Shown here one piece after another: positions 1 through 6,280 of a stretch of DNA of 6,310 bases (position 1 is its first letter; the number at the start of each line of letters is the position of its first letter). Source of the DNA: Deltaproteobacteria bacterium (lineage in GTDB: Bacteria > Myxococcota > UBA796 > SXON01). The notes under the pieces were generated by a model, which was given only the letters and a program-made list of their open reading frames with translations, ran no database searches and was not told the DNA's origin. The DNA lies in assembly GCA_947483545.1 (NCBI GenBank), contig CANKNP010000300.1:1-6310 (forward strand), written 5' to 3'. Made by a program: the position numbers and the translations under genes.

Positions 1-152
1 GGGCTCCCCGCGGATCTTGAGCAGCCCTCATCCGCCCGCGAGTACCCGGGCACCTTCTCCCGCAGGCGGGAGAAGGGGAGAACCCTCGAAATCCGCGGCT
101 GGGGAGGAAGGTCAAATGCCGCTAACCACGTTTCCCCGAACGCTGCTAGTGC
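1..152. other. Intergenic stretch downstream of the minus-strand operon
   Basis: No convincing gene is present in this stretch, which lies 3' of the periplasmic-binding-protein gene. The short open frames crossing it have low-complexity Pro/Ala/Arg-rich translations with no recognisable domain. It contains the perfect palindrome at 53-76. A weaker 8-bp inverted repeat (8-15 with 91-98) encloses that palindrome and could extend it into a larger fold. No T-run follows the hairpin on the minus strand, so a classical intrinsic terminator cannot be claimed. Confidence 0.5.
53..76. repeat. Perfect palindrome (11-bp arms, 2-nt centre), REP-like or terminator-like
   Basis: The arm CCTTCTCCCGC at 53-63 is exactly complementary to 66-76, separated by AG at 64-65. 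It lies about 77 bases past the stop codon of the minus-strand operon, where either a terminator or a REP-type intergenic palindrome would be expected. No T-run follows on either strand, so intrinsic termination would have to be of the stem-only kind. Short 'ctcccgc/gcgggag' palindromes of this style are common dispersed repeats in GC-rich Proteobacteria. Whether this one is dispersed in its own genome cannot be seen here. Confidence 0.6.
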
Positions 153-1943
153 CTACTCCGCGGGCGCCTCCCCCCCCGACGACAGCGGCGCGATGCCCGT
201 TTTCGTGACTGTCAGCAGCCGCCACGTCCGATCCGCGGTCCGGCCGTCTTGAAATCCGAAGGTGCCCGCGACGCCGTTGGGGATCTCCACGGTGAGCAGC
301 GCGGTCGCAGGATCCCCGCCGGCCGCCAACGCCGCCGCCGCGAGCAGCAGCGTGTCGTAGCCGATGGCGTCCACAACGCTCGGCGGCGCGGCCCCTTGCC
401 AGCCTTCCACGAACTTCACGACTGCCGGATCTGCGGAGGCCACATCGAACGCATCGACGAAGATGCCGTCTTGGATGTAGATCCCCCCGCGGCGGGCGAT
501 CTCCTCGTTGTGCCAGGCGTTCAACCCCAGCATGGGCACGGGCGGCAGGCCCTCGGGGGTCTTGAAGCGCCCGACCGAGATCTCCTGGTAGGCGATGGCG
601 GAGGCGACGAGCGCGACGGTCTGGTAGGTGTCGGGCACGAAGATCGCGTCGAAGGCCTGGCCGACGAGCTGTTTTGCCACCGCCCGGAAGTCTGAGAGCG
701 AAGGGTCGTAGCCGACGTCGATGGTGATGGCCCCGCCCCCGGCCACCACCTCGTTCACAAACGCCTTCGCCGCGTTCTCGCCGTAGGCGGTCCGGGGGTG
801 GAGGATCGCGTAGCGCTTCATCCCGCGTTGCCCCAGGGTCTCTGCGACCAGCGCGCGGACCTGCTCCTCGCTCGTCGGGTAGGGCCGAAACACCTGGTCG
901 CCGGCGGCCAGCACCTCCGGCGACGACGTGAGCGTCAACATCGCCGTGTGCAACGCCTGGGCGGCGGGGGCGCACTGGGCCGCCTCCTCCTTGGTCAGCG
1001 GGCCGATCACCAGCGTGGCGCCCTCCTCGATCACGGCTGTCTGCAAGGCCCTGACGCACTGGTCGGGCGTGCCGGCGGTGTCGTGGAACGCCAGCGTGTA
1101 CGCGCCGCCGAGGGTGCCGGCGGCCTGTTCGATCGCCGATCGCAGGCTCGCCGCGGGGCCCGCGTACTTGCCGGTCAGCGGGAGCAGCACGGCGATGCGC
1201 CGAAAGTCCGGTGGCCTTCCGGCAGCGGCGCGAGCGGCCGCGGTTTGGGCCTCCGAGGTGTACGGGGAGCCAGGAAACTTCGACTGGAACGCGGTCGTCA
1301 AGGACCTCACCGTGTCGAGGTCCCCCTCCCGCAGGCTGCCGCGGATCCGCTCGATGGCGGTGATCTCCGCTCCGGCCTCGGACACATCCACCGGAGGCGG
1401 GGCGAGGGCCGCCAGCGCCTTCAACACCCGCTTCTCGACCGCAGCGTCGCCCTGCGCGTAGCCGGTGGCCTTTCGCATGGCCTCCTCAAGCTTCGCCGAA
1501 GACGCCTCCTCTGATCGGCGCAGCTGCGCGATCAAGAGCCAACGATCGGCGTTCATCGTGTCGGGCACGCCGTCGTCGCCGATGAGCTCCAGCGTCGATC
1601 GCGTGTTCCCGCTCAGAGCCTCGTTGGCGTCCACCAGCGCCATACCCAGCACTGCGGCGTTCTTGGCCCCCGAGCCCGGGTAGTCGCCCGCGACCTGCTC
1701 GAACAGCCCGCGCGCGCCGTCATCCCCGACCAGGCGCTTCAGCTCCCCGAGGTAGAGCAGGTCGAACGCCTTCGCGGTCGGGTCGGTCTCGGCGTCCGCG
1801 GCGTCGGCCAGGCGCGAGATTGCGACCTTGCGGTTCGAATTGTCGAGGGCATCGAGCACGGCCTCGGGCAACTTCGCTGCGAGGGCAGGGGAGGCGAGCA
1901 GCGTGAGCAGCCCGACGGTCAGCGCCCGTACCTGAGTTTTCAT
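153..1943 (-). CDS. Secreted type 1 periplasmic-binding protein, LpoA-like (penicillin-binding protein activator family)
   Basis: This 596-residue protein is predicted to be periplasmic. Residues 1-22 form a Sec signal peptide: Lys2 and Arg6, a hydrophobic core, and a likely cut after ALA at 20-22. There is no lipobox cysteine, so unlike E. coli LpoA it should be soluble and not a lipoprotein. Residues 25-245 are mostly Ala/Leu-rich helices resembling TPR-like repeats (for example around 60-95 and 196-230). Residues 248-585 form a type 1 periplasmic-binding fold, opening with [15 protein letters not shown] at 248-262 and continuing with [10 protein letters not shown] (311-320) and [12 protein letters not shown] (378-389). 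This helical-plus-binding-fold layout matches proteins annotated as penicillin-binding protein activators or branched-chain amino acid ABC-type receptors. No transporter genes are nearby, which favours a non-transport, cell-wall or envelope role, but the ligand is unknown. It is the last gene of the operon. Its ATG overlaps the dnaJ stop as ATGA, and GAGG lies 8 nt upstream. Confidence 0.85.
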   Translation of the reverse strand: MKTQVRALTVGLLTLLASPALAAKLPEAVLDALDNSNRKVAISRLADAADAETDPTAKAFDLLYLGELKRLVGDDGARGLFEQVAGDYPGSGAKNAAVLGMALVDANEALSGNTRSTLELIGDDGVPDTMNADRWLLIAQLRRSEEASSAKLEEAMRKATGYAQGDAAVEKRVLKALAALAPPPVDVSEAGAEITAIERIRGSLREGDLDTVRSLTTAFQSKFPGSPYTSEAQTAAARAAAGRPPDFRRIAVLLPLTGKYAGPAASLRSAIEQAAGTLGGAYTLAFHDTAGTPDQCVRALQTAVIEEGATLVIGPLTKEEAAQCAPAAQALHTAMLTLTSSPEVLAAGDQVFRPYPTSEEQVRALVAETLGQRGMKRYAILHPRTAYGENAAKAFVNEVVAGGGAITIDVGYDPSLSDFRAVAKQLVGQAFDAIFVPDTYQTVALVASAIAYQEISVGRFKTPEGLPPVPMLGLNAWHNEEIARRGGIYIQDGIFVDAFDVASADPAVVKFVEGWQGAAPPSVVDAIGYDTLLLAAAALAAGGDPATALLTVEIPNGVAGTFGFQDGRTADRTWRLLTVTKTGIAPLSSGGEAPAE

Positions 1944-3013
1944 CGCCGCGCCCTCACCGCGTCTTGAAACTCGGCGCGGCGGGGGTGGCCATTTCCGCAG
2001 GCGGTCTGAAACGCGAGCAGGGCGGACCGAGCCTCGGCTGAGAGCTCCGTCGGAGTCTCGACATCGACCTTTACATGGAGATCGCCCTTGCCGCTCTCCC
2101 CCGGGAGGCCTTTGCCCGGTAGCCGGAACGACTTCCCGGTGGGGGTACCCGGCGGGACGCGGATCGTGGTCGTGCCCTCAAGGGTGGGCACCTGCAGATC
2201 CGCGCCCAGCGCGAGCTCTGCGAGGGTCACGGGGATCTCGCACAGCAGATCGGGCCCACGACGGCGGAAGAGCTTGTGCTCCTCCACCTGCATCAGCACG
2301 TACAGATCGCCGGTCGCCCCGGGCGTCACGCCGAGCGAGGGTGCGGGGTCGTTGCCCTTCTGGCGGAGTCGCAGCTTGGATCCGGTGGCCACCCCTGCGG
2401 GAACCTTGACCCGCAGCGTCTCTTCCATCGGCACGCGCTTTTCCCCCACACATCGGTCACATTTCCCGGTGGGCTTGTACCCCTTGCCGTCGCAGACCGC
2501 GCAGTCGGTTCGGAACAGGCGGCGCGTCGCCGACTTGCCCGACCCCCCACACGATGCGCAGGGGATGCGGTTCTCAGGGTGATCGCCGCTGCCCTGGCAG
2601 GGCGTACACCGCACCGTCCGCAGCACGACCAGCGTGCGCTCCAGCCCACGCGACGCCTCCTCCAGCGAGATGGTCAAGGTGTACGTCAGGTCTTCGCCCG
2701 GGCCGTCCGCCCGTCGCCGTCGGAACAGGCCGCCGAACGCCTCGCGCAGCATGTCGTTGACCTGATCCGGGGTCGGCGGCCGCCCGCTGTCCGTGTACAG
2801 CGGACCCAGACGGTCGTAACGACCCCGCTTGTCCGGATCCCCGAGCACATCCCACGCCTCCGCGACCTCTCGAAAGTGGCGCTCAGCGTCCACATCCCCG
2901 GCGTTCCGATCCGGGTGGTACTTGAGCGCCAGCACGCGAAACGACTTCTTGATCTCCTCGGGGCCGGCGCTCTTCTTGACGCCGAGCACCTCGTAGTAGT
3001 CCCGCCGGGCCAT
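1940..3013 (-). CDS. dnaJ: Class A DnaJ (Hsp40) co-chaperone
   Basis: This 357-residue cytoplasmic co-chaperone would stimulate the ATPase of DnaK and deliver unfolded clients to it. The J domain spans about residues 4-70 with the HPD motif at 33-35. Four Cys-x-x-Cys zinc motifs follow at C136/C139, C152/C155, C171/C174 and C185/C188; the last is degenerate (CDRCVGEK, lacking the final glycine). The C-terminal substrate-binding barrels run from about 196 to 325, including a typical [18 protein letters not shown] segment at 285-302. The linker between J domain and barrels (about 71-108) is not a classical Gly/Phe-rich region: it is Pro/Asp/Arg-rich with only a short FGGLF. No dnaK or grpE is next to it, so it may be an accessory DnaJ and not the housekeeping copy. 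Its ATG directly follows the TAG of the upstream arsS-like gene, with a G-rich ribosome-binding stretch inside that gene's end, which suggests translational coupling. Confidence 0.95.
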   Translation of the reverse strand: MARRDYYEVLGVKKSAGPEEIKKSFRVLALKYHPDRNAGDVDAERHFREVAEAWDVLGDPDKRGRYDRLGPLYTDSGRPPTPDQVNDMLREAFGGLFRRRRADGPGEDLTYTLTISLEEASRGLERTLVVLRTVRCTPCQGSGDHPENRIPCASCGGSGKSATRRLFRTDCAVCDGKGYKPTGKCDRCVGEKRVPMEETLRVKVPAGVATGSKLRLRQKGNDPAPSLGVTPGATGDLYVLMQVEEHKLFRRRGPDLLCEIPVTLAELALGADLQVPTLEGTTTIRVPPGTPTGKSFRLPGKGLPGESGKGDLHVKVDVETPTELSAEARSALLAFQTACGNGHPRRAEFQDAVRARR

Positions 3014-4087
3014 CTACCCCTGCCCCCCGCAGCTCGATCCCGCCCCGGCCGTGCAGCCGTAGCAATGCTGGTCGGTCACGACCTTCCGCTGTTGTAACCT
3101 CACGAAGTCGAACTGGCGCACGTTGGCCACCGGAGACGCTACGGGGAGCTCCAACATCTGGTTGAAGTCACAGTCGTACATGGACCCATCCCAGGCGATC
3201 GAGATCGTGTTCCTGCACATCAGCCCCGCGACCGCGCCGGGGTTGAACGCGGACGTCAACTTCTGCATGTACGCATCGAGGTTGTCGGACTCGACCAGCC
3301 ACTCCAAATACCTGGAGACCGGCATGTTGTTGAGCGCGATCAACCGGTCGAACTCTACGCCGTGGTTGCGCTTAAGGCCGGCTTTCCACTCTTTCTCCAT
3401 CGCGGCCTGGCCTGCCGGCAGGAACGCCCCGGCCGGGTTGTGCATCAACGTGAGGCGTCGCAAAGGATCGCCCTGGCCGTAACCAGCCGCGTTCAACCTG
3501 CGGAGCGCCTCGATCGACCGCTCGAATACGCCCTCGCCCCGCTGTGCGTCGGTGTTCGGCTTCCGGTAGTGCGGGAGCGAGCAGACGACCTCGACCTTCC
3601 GCTCGGCGAACCACTCCGGCAGGTCTGCGTACTTCGGGAGCAACAGCACCGTCAGGTTGCAACGGTCGATGACGTGCTTGCCGCGTTCTACGCACGCATC
3701 GACCAGGTAGCGGAAGTGCGGGTTCAGCTCGGGCGCGCCACCGGTGATGTCCACCGTGTGCGCCGTGGTCTGGTCCAGCGCGGCCAGGCAAGCGTCGATG
3801 GTCGCGCGGTCCATGTTCTCGGTCACTCGGTCGGGCCCCGCGTCCACGTGGCAGTGCCGGCATGTCATGTTGCAGAGCTTGCCGATGTTGATCTGGAAGA
3901 TCTCCAGCGTCGCCGGGGCCAGGTGCGCCCATCCGGCGGTGGCCAGCGTGCCCTGAAAGTTCGGGAGGCCCATGCTGTCGAGCAGATCGAGCTGGTTTTG
4001 CGGTGCCGACAATGACGCGCCTCGGGCTTGGAGGCTGGTTGTGCGCTTCGGGGTCGTGTCGCCGACCAGCGCGGGGGCGTCGCTCAT
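3014..4087 (-). CDS. arsS: ArsS-type radical SAM/Cys-rich protein (DUF3641 C-terminus)
   Basis: This 357-residue protein is a radical SAM enzyme of the family called arsenosugar biosynthesis radical SAM protein ArsS. The iron-sulfur/SAM motif CNMTCRHC provides C72, C76 and C79, followed by a GGE-like DITGGAPEL at 113-121. The C-terminal domain has C291 and C306 (in MYDCDFNQ) and the family's signature tail HCYGCTAGAGSSCGG at 341-355, with C342, C345 and C353. Characterised ArsS proteins add a 5'-deoxyadenosyl group to dimethylarsenite on the route to arsenosugars. Some relatives carry selenocysteine; here all these positions are Cys. No arsM or other arsenic gene is in the window, so the substrate is inferred only from family. 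A TTG at 4111 could add eight residues, but the ATG at 4087 is preferred because it has GGAG exactly 8 nt upstream and the extension looks unconserved. It is the first gene of the minus-strand operon. Confidence 0.88.
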   Translation of the reverse strand: MSDAPALVGDTTPKRTTSLQARGASLSAPQNQLDLLDSMGLPNFQGTLATAGWAHLAPATLEIFQINIGKLCNMTCRHCHVDAGPDRVTENMDRATIDACLAALDQTTAHTVDITGGAPELNPHFRYLVDACVERGKHVIDRCNLTVLLLPKYADLPEWFAERKVEVVCSLPHYRKPNTDAQRGEGVFERSIEALRRLNAAGYGQGDPLRRLTLMHNPAGAFLPAGQAAMEKEWKAGLKRNHGVEFDRLIALNNMPVSRYLEWLVESDNLDAYMQKLTSAFNPGAVAGLMCRNTISIAWDGSMYDCDFNQMLELPVASPVANVRQFDFVRLQQRKVVTDQHCYGCTAGAGSSCGGQG

Positions 4088-4193
4088 CTGTGGGGCTCCG
4101 TCAAAAAACAACCGGATGGGGTCTAAACCGACATTGCCGGGTATCCTCCCGTCCCGTTATCCGCCCGCTCGCTGAAGACCCGCTGAGGAGCCC
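4088..4193. promoter_or_regulatory. Divergent promoter region between arsS operon and lpxA
   Basis: This 106-bp gap separates two divergently transcribed units and should carry promoters for both. On the plus strand, a weak candidate is TTGCCG (4134-4139), an 18-nt spacer, then TATCCG (4158-4163), matching 4/6 and 3/6 of the sigma70 consensus. It precedes the ribosome-binding stretch TGAGGAG at 4184-4190, which sits close to the lpxA ATG (3 nt from the last G). No clear -35/-10 pair was found for the minus strand. No operator palindrome stands out. The region is assigned mainly from gene layout, and the boxes are tentative. Confidence 0.5.
4096..4099 (-). promoter_or_regulatory. Ribosome-binding site deciding the arsS start
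   Basis: On the minus strand, GGAG is followed by 8 nt (CCCCACAG) and then ATG at 4087. This is a good Shine-Dalgarno arrangement and lies inside the alternative longer reading that would start at TTG 4111. That TTG has no comparable purine-rich site in front of it, so the ATG is taken as the start. Confidence 0.65.
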
Positions 4194-5003
4194 ATGGCCA
4201 TCCACCCCACCGCCATCGTCGAGTCCACTGTACAGCTCGGCGATGACGTCGAGGTCGGTGCCTACTCTATTGTCCGGGGCCACGTCATCCTCGGCGCGCG
4301 CGTGCGCGTCGGACCCCACGCCGTCGTCACCGGGCACACCGAGATCGGCGACGATACGCGCATCTTCCCCTTCGCCAGCATCGGCGATGATCCCCAGGAT
4401 CTGAAATACCGGGGCGAGCCGACCACGCTGGTCATCGGCGCCCGGAACACCTTTCGGGAGTCCTCGACTGTCAACCGAGGCACAGCGCTCGGCGGCACGG
4501 GCGGCACCACCCGGATCGGGGACGACAACCTGTTCATGGCCGGCAGCCACGTCGCGCACGACTGCCTGATCGGCAGCCACTGCGTGTTCGCGAACTATGC
4601 GGCGGTGGCTGGGCATGTCGCGGTCGCGGATCGCGCGGTGCTCGGCGGCTTCTCTGGCGTACACCAGCACTCCCGGGTCGGCCGGTGCGCGATGGTCGCC
4701 GGCGGCGCCATGTCCACGCAGGATGTACCGCCCTTCTGCATCGCCCAGGGCGACCGCGCCCGCTTGCTTGGCCTGAACGTCGTCGGGCTGCGCCGCGCTG
4801 GCTTCCCGCTTCAGGTCATGACCGCCCTCAAGGATGCCTACCGCGACCTGTTCCAGAAGGGCATGCCGCTGCGGATCGCGGCCGAGCACGTTCGCGAGGA
4901 GTACGGCCAGGACATCCCCGAGGTGATCGAGCTGGTCGACTTCTGCGAGTCGTCCACCCGCGGGATCTGCCGCTCGGCGGGCACCGAAGGGCCTGCGGAC
5001 TGA
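4194..5003 (+). CDS. lpxA: UDP-N-acetylglucosamine O-acyltransferase LpxA (first step of lipid A synthesis)
   Basis: This 269-residue protein is a cytoplasmic homotrimeric acyltransferase that moves a 3-hydroxyacyl chain from acyl carrier protein to the 3-position of UDP-GlcNAc. Left-handed beta-helix hexapeptide repeats fill about residues 1-185. Conserved landmarks align without gaps to E. coli LpxA from the ASIG/QDLKY region (QDLKY at 68-72) onward: the catalytic His is H122 in AHDC (E. coli H125), with H119, H141 (AGHV) and H157 (VHQ). The helical C-terminal domain ends in the family-typical STRGICR at 254-260, followed by a nine-residue tail; the total is close to the 262 residues of E. 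coli. The acyl-chain ruler position (E. coli G173) is G170, which fits a longer acyl chain than the C10-selective Pseudomonas enzyme uses. Asn94 stands where E. coli has His99. The usual upstream partners lpxD and fabZ are absent, and lpxA begins its own unit. Confidence 0.97.
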   Translation: MAIHPTAIVESTVQLGDDVEVGAYSIVRGHVILGARVRVGPHAVVTGHTEIGDDTRIFPFASIGDDPQDLKYRGEPTTLVIGARNTFRESSTVNRGTALGGTGGTTRIGDDNLFMAGSHVAHDCLIGSHCVFANYAAVAGHVAVADRAVLGGFSGVHQHSRVGRCAMVAGGAMSTQDVPPFCIAQGDRARLLGLNVVGLRRAGFPLQVMTALKDAYRDLFQKGMPLRIAAEHVREEYGQDIPEVIELVDFCESSTRGICRSAGTEGPAD

Positions 5004-5072
5004 GCTACTACCCGCCGAGTTCCTCGTGCCGCGCGCGAATCTTGACCCGGCGGAGACGCCGAACGGCAACCC

Positions 5073-5183
5073 CGCGGCCCTTCAGGCCGCGAGGAGGGGG
5101 GAGGCCGCGTGTCGCGGCCGCCGCGGGGGGAGGACGTGTCCTCCCCCCGCCCAGCAAGAAGGAGCGCGGGCCCTCTGCGCTCC
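5073..5183. repeat. Cluster of four perfect palindromes in the lpxA-oxidoreductase gap
   Basis: This cluster fills much of the 214-bp gap 5004-5217. Four perfect inverted repeats follow one another: CGCGGCC 5073-5079 with 5085-5091 (5-nt loop); GGCCGCG 5103-5109 with 5113-5119 (3-nt loop); GCGGGGGGAGGAC 5123-5135 with 5138-5150 (2-nt centre); and GGAGCGC 5161-5167 with 5177-5183 (9-nt loop). The first two share the same arms, and GGGGGGAGG occurs at both 5096-5104 and 5125-5133, so alternative pairings are possible. An AAGGAG (5159-5164) that looks like a ribosome-binding site is partly buried in the fourth stem. No T-run follows any stem. It could be a terminator after lpxA, a folded leader for the next gene, or a REP/BIME-like repeat cluster. 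Confidence 0.7.
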
Positions 5184-5217
5184 GGGTTGGGTCGCGGGCC
5201 GTGCCGCCGATGTGCCC

Positions 5218-6072
5218 ATGAACCTCGGCCTGCTTGGCCTTGGGCGGATGGGCCGGAATTACGCGCGGATTTTTGCGGACCATCCGCACATTCGCATCGA
5301 CGCCGCCGATCCACCGCTCGGCGTCGCGCCGAACGCGCGGGAGGCCTGGGCCGCCGCTGTGGTGGCTGCCCCGACCCGCCTGCACGCTGCCCTGGCGCTC
5401 CCCCTGCTCGCTGGCGGCCTTCCCGTGCTCATCGAGAAGCCCCTCGCCGCGACGCTTGAGGAGGCCCGAACGCTCGCTGCTTACCCGACCTGCTTCGTAG
5501 GCCACGTCGAGCGCTTCAACCCCGCGGTCGCGGCGATCCCGGCCGCGCCCAGGTTCGTGCAGGTCGAGCGCCTCGCCGAGTGGGTGGACCGGGGCGTGGA
5601 CGTAGACGTCGTGCTCGACCTGATGATCCACGACCTCGACCTCTTCCTCAACTTGCACGCCTATGAGCGCGTCGTAGACATCCGGGCCAACGGCGTGTGC
5701 CTCGCCACCGGGGAGATCGACCTCGCACAGGCCCGCATCGAGCTGGTCTCGGGGGCAGTCGGCACCTTCACAGCCTCTCGCGTGAGTCGCAAACGCAGTC
5801 GCACATGGCGGGCGTTCGCTGCGGATCGTTCGTACATGAGCGTGGATCTGGACAGGAAGGCCGCGGTGCGGGTGGATTGGCACGGCGGGCCGCGAGAGAC
5901 GGCGCTGGCCATCGCCGATCACAACGCGCTGGAGCAGCAGGTGCTCGCGTTCGTGCGGGCCGCCGAAGGTGGGCACCCCGACGCCCGGCTCGCGACCGCA
6001 CGTCAGGCGTTGGCGGCCTTGGAGTTGGCCTCGCGCGTCCGGGAAGTCATCGCCAGGACGCCGACAACATGA
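5218..6072 (+). CDS. Gfo/Idh/MocA-family NAD(P)-dependent oxidoreductase, lpxA-linked (possibly GnnA-like)
   Basis: This 284-residue cytoplasmic oxidoreductase is short for its family (usually 300 or more residues). The N-terminal Rossmann fold starts at once with MNLGLLGLGRMG, giving the GxGxxG dinucleotide site at G7, G9 and G12. The family motif EKP is at 73-75 (VLIEKPLA), followed by GHVERFNP at 95-102 and a DLMIHDLDL segment at 134-142, whose Lys74 and His138 are plausible active-site residues. A Gfo/Idh/MocA gene beside lpxA is a recurring arrangement. In Acidithiobacillus ferrooxidans, GnnA of this superfamily oxidises the 3-position of UDP-GlcNAc so that GnnB can aminate it. That role is an inference here, and no aminotransferase is present. 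The ATG at 5218 is chosen because the Rossmann motif begins there. The frame stays open back to GTG 5026, but that extension is low-complexity and overlaps the palindromes. GTG 5212 is also possible. No clear ribosome-binding site adjoins the start. Confidence 0.85.
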   Translation: MNLGLLGLGRMGRNYARIFADHPHIRIDAADPPLGVAPNAREAWAAAVVAAPTRLHAALALPLLAGGLPVLIEKPLAATLEEARTLAAYPTCFVGHVERFNPAVAAIPAAPRFVQVERLAEWVDRGVDVDVVLDLMIHDLDLFLNLHAYERVVDIRANGVCLATGEIDLAQARIELVSGAVGTFTASRVSRKRSRTWRAFAADRSYMSVDLDRKAAVRVDWHGGPRETALAIADHNALEQQVLAFVRAAEGGHPDARLATARQALAALELASRVREVIARTPTT

Positions 6073-6077
6073 GAGGC

Positions 6078-6153
6078 GGGGGCCAGCCCGGGCGCTGCGC
6101 AAACAGCAACGTAAGTCCCTGGAAGGACTTGATCTGGAGCCGGGCTGGCCCCC
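6078..6153. repeat. Nested palindromic module 1 (14-bp outer stem, cloverleaf-like)
   Basis: The arm at 6078-6091 (GGGGGCCAGCCCGG) is exactly complementary to 6140-6153. The 48 nt between them hold two smaller hairpins: GCTG 6094-6097 with CAGC 6104-6107, and AAGTCC 6113-6118 with GGACTT 6125-6130 around a 6-nt centre. Together this can fold into a three-way junction. It starts five bases after the oxidoreductase stop codon, so it might stop or stabilise that transcript, but no T-run follows. Confidence 0.7.
6080..6109 (+). repeat. 30-bp direct repeat, copy 1
   Basis: These 30 bases recur without a mismatch at 6281-6310, 201 bp away. The unit begins GGGCCAGCCCGGG and ends with CAAACAGCAA. 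It covers most of the left outer arm and the first inner hairpin of palindromic module 1, so the repeat is part of a larger structured element. Confidence 0.9.
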
Positions 6154-6157
6154 ACCC

Positions 6158-6231
6158 GCACCGTTCCAGGGGGAAGGCGTCGGGCCCGGCGTCTTCGCCG
6201 GACCGTCGCATTCCACCGGTAGGAACGGTGC
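6158..6231. repeat. Nested palindromic module 2 (10-bp outer stem)
   Basis: GCACCGTTCC at 6158-6167 is exactly complementary to 6222-6231. Inside lies a perfect hairpin, CCGGCG 6186-6191 with CGCCGG 6196-6201, closed by a TCTT loop. The module starts four bases after module 1 ends. No coding potential was recognised on either strand. Confidence 0.65.
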
Positions 6232-6240
6232 AAAGAGACC

Positions 6241-6280
6241 GCCGAGCCGCGAGCGAGGTTCGCCGAGCGCGCGGATCGGC
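6241..6280. repeat. Nested palindromic module 3
   Basis: GCCGA 6241-6245 pairs with TCGGC 6276-6280, and CCGCG 6247-6251 pairs with CGCGG 6270-6274, separated by one G/A mismatch. This gives an 11-position stem capped by a small hairpin, GCGA 6253-6256 with TCGC 6260-6263. It abuts the second copy of the 30-bp direct repeat. In such GC-rich sequence a stem of this length is less compelling than modules 1 and 2. Confidence 0.5.

Noticed and set aside
112..1059. Open frame on the minus strand in another phase inside the binding-protein gene (315 codons)
   Set aside because: The translation is low-complexity Arg/Gly-rich and overlaps the well-supported periplasmic-binding-protein frame.
4088..4111. 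TTG start for the arsS-like gene at 4111
   Set aside because: No ribosome-binding site precedes it, while the ATG at 4087 has GGAG at 8 nt.
4101..5069. Open frame antisense to lpxA (322 codons)
   Set aside because: LpxA is unmistakable on the other strand; the antisense product has no recognisable motif.
5026..5217. Upstream extension of the oxidoreductase to GTG 5026
   Set aside because: It would add 64 low-complexity residues ahead of a Rossmann motif that normally starts the protein, and it is encoded by the palindrome cluster. No ribosome-binding site precedes the GTG.
6078..6153. Integron attC site
   Set aside because: The dyad looks attC-like in shape, but the conserved GTTRRRY/RYYYAAC boxes are not present at the stem ends and no integrase is in view.
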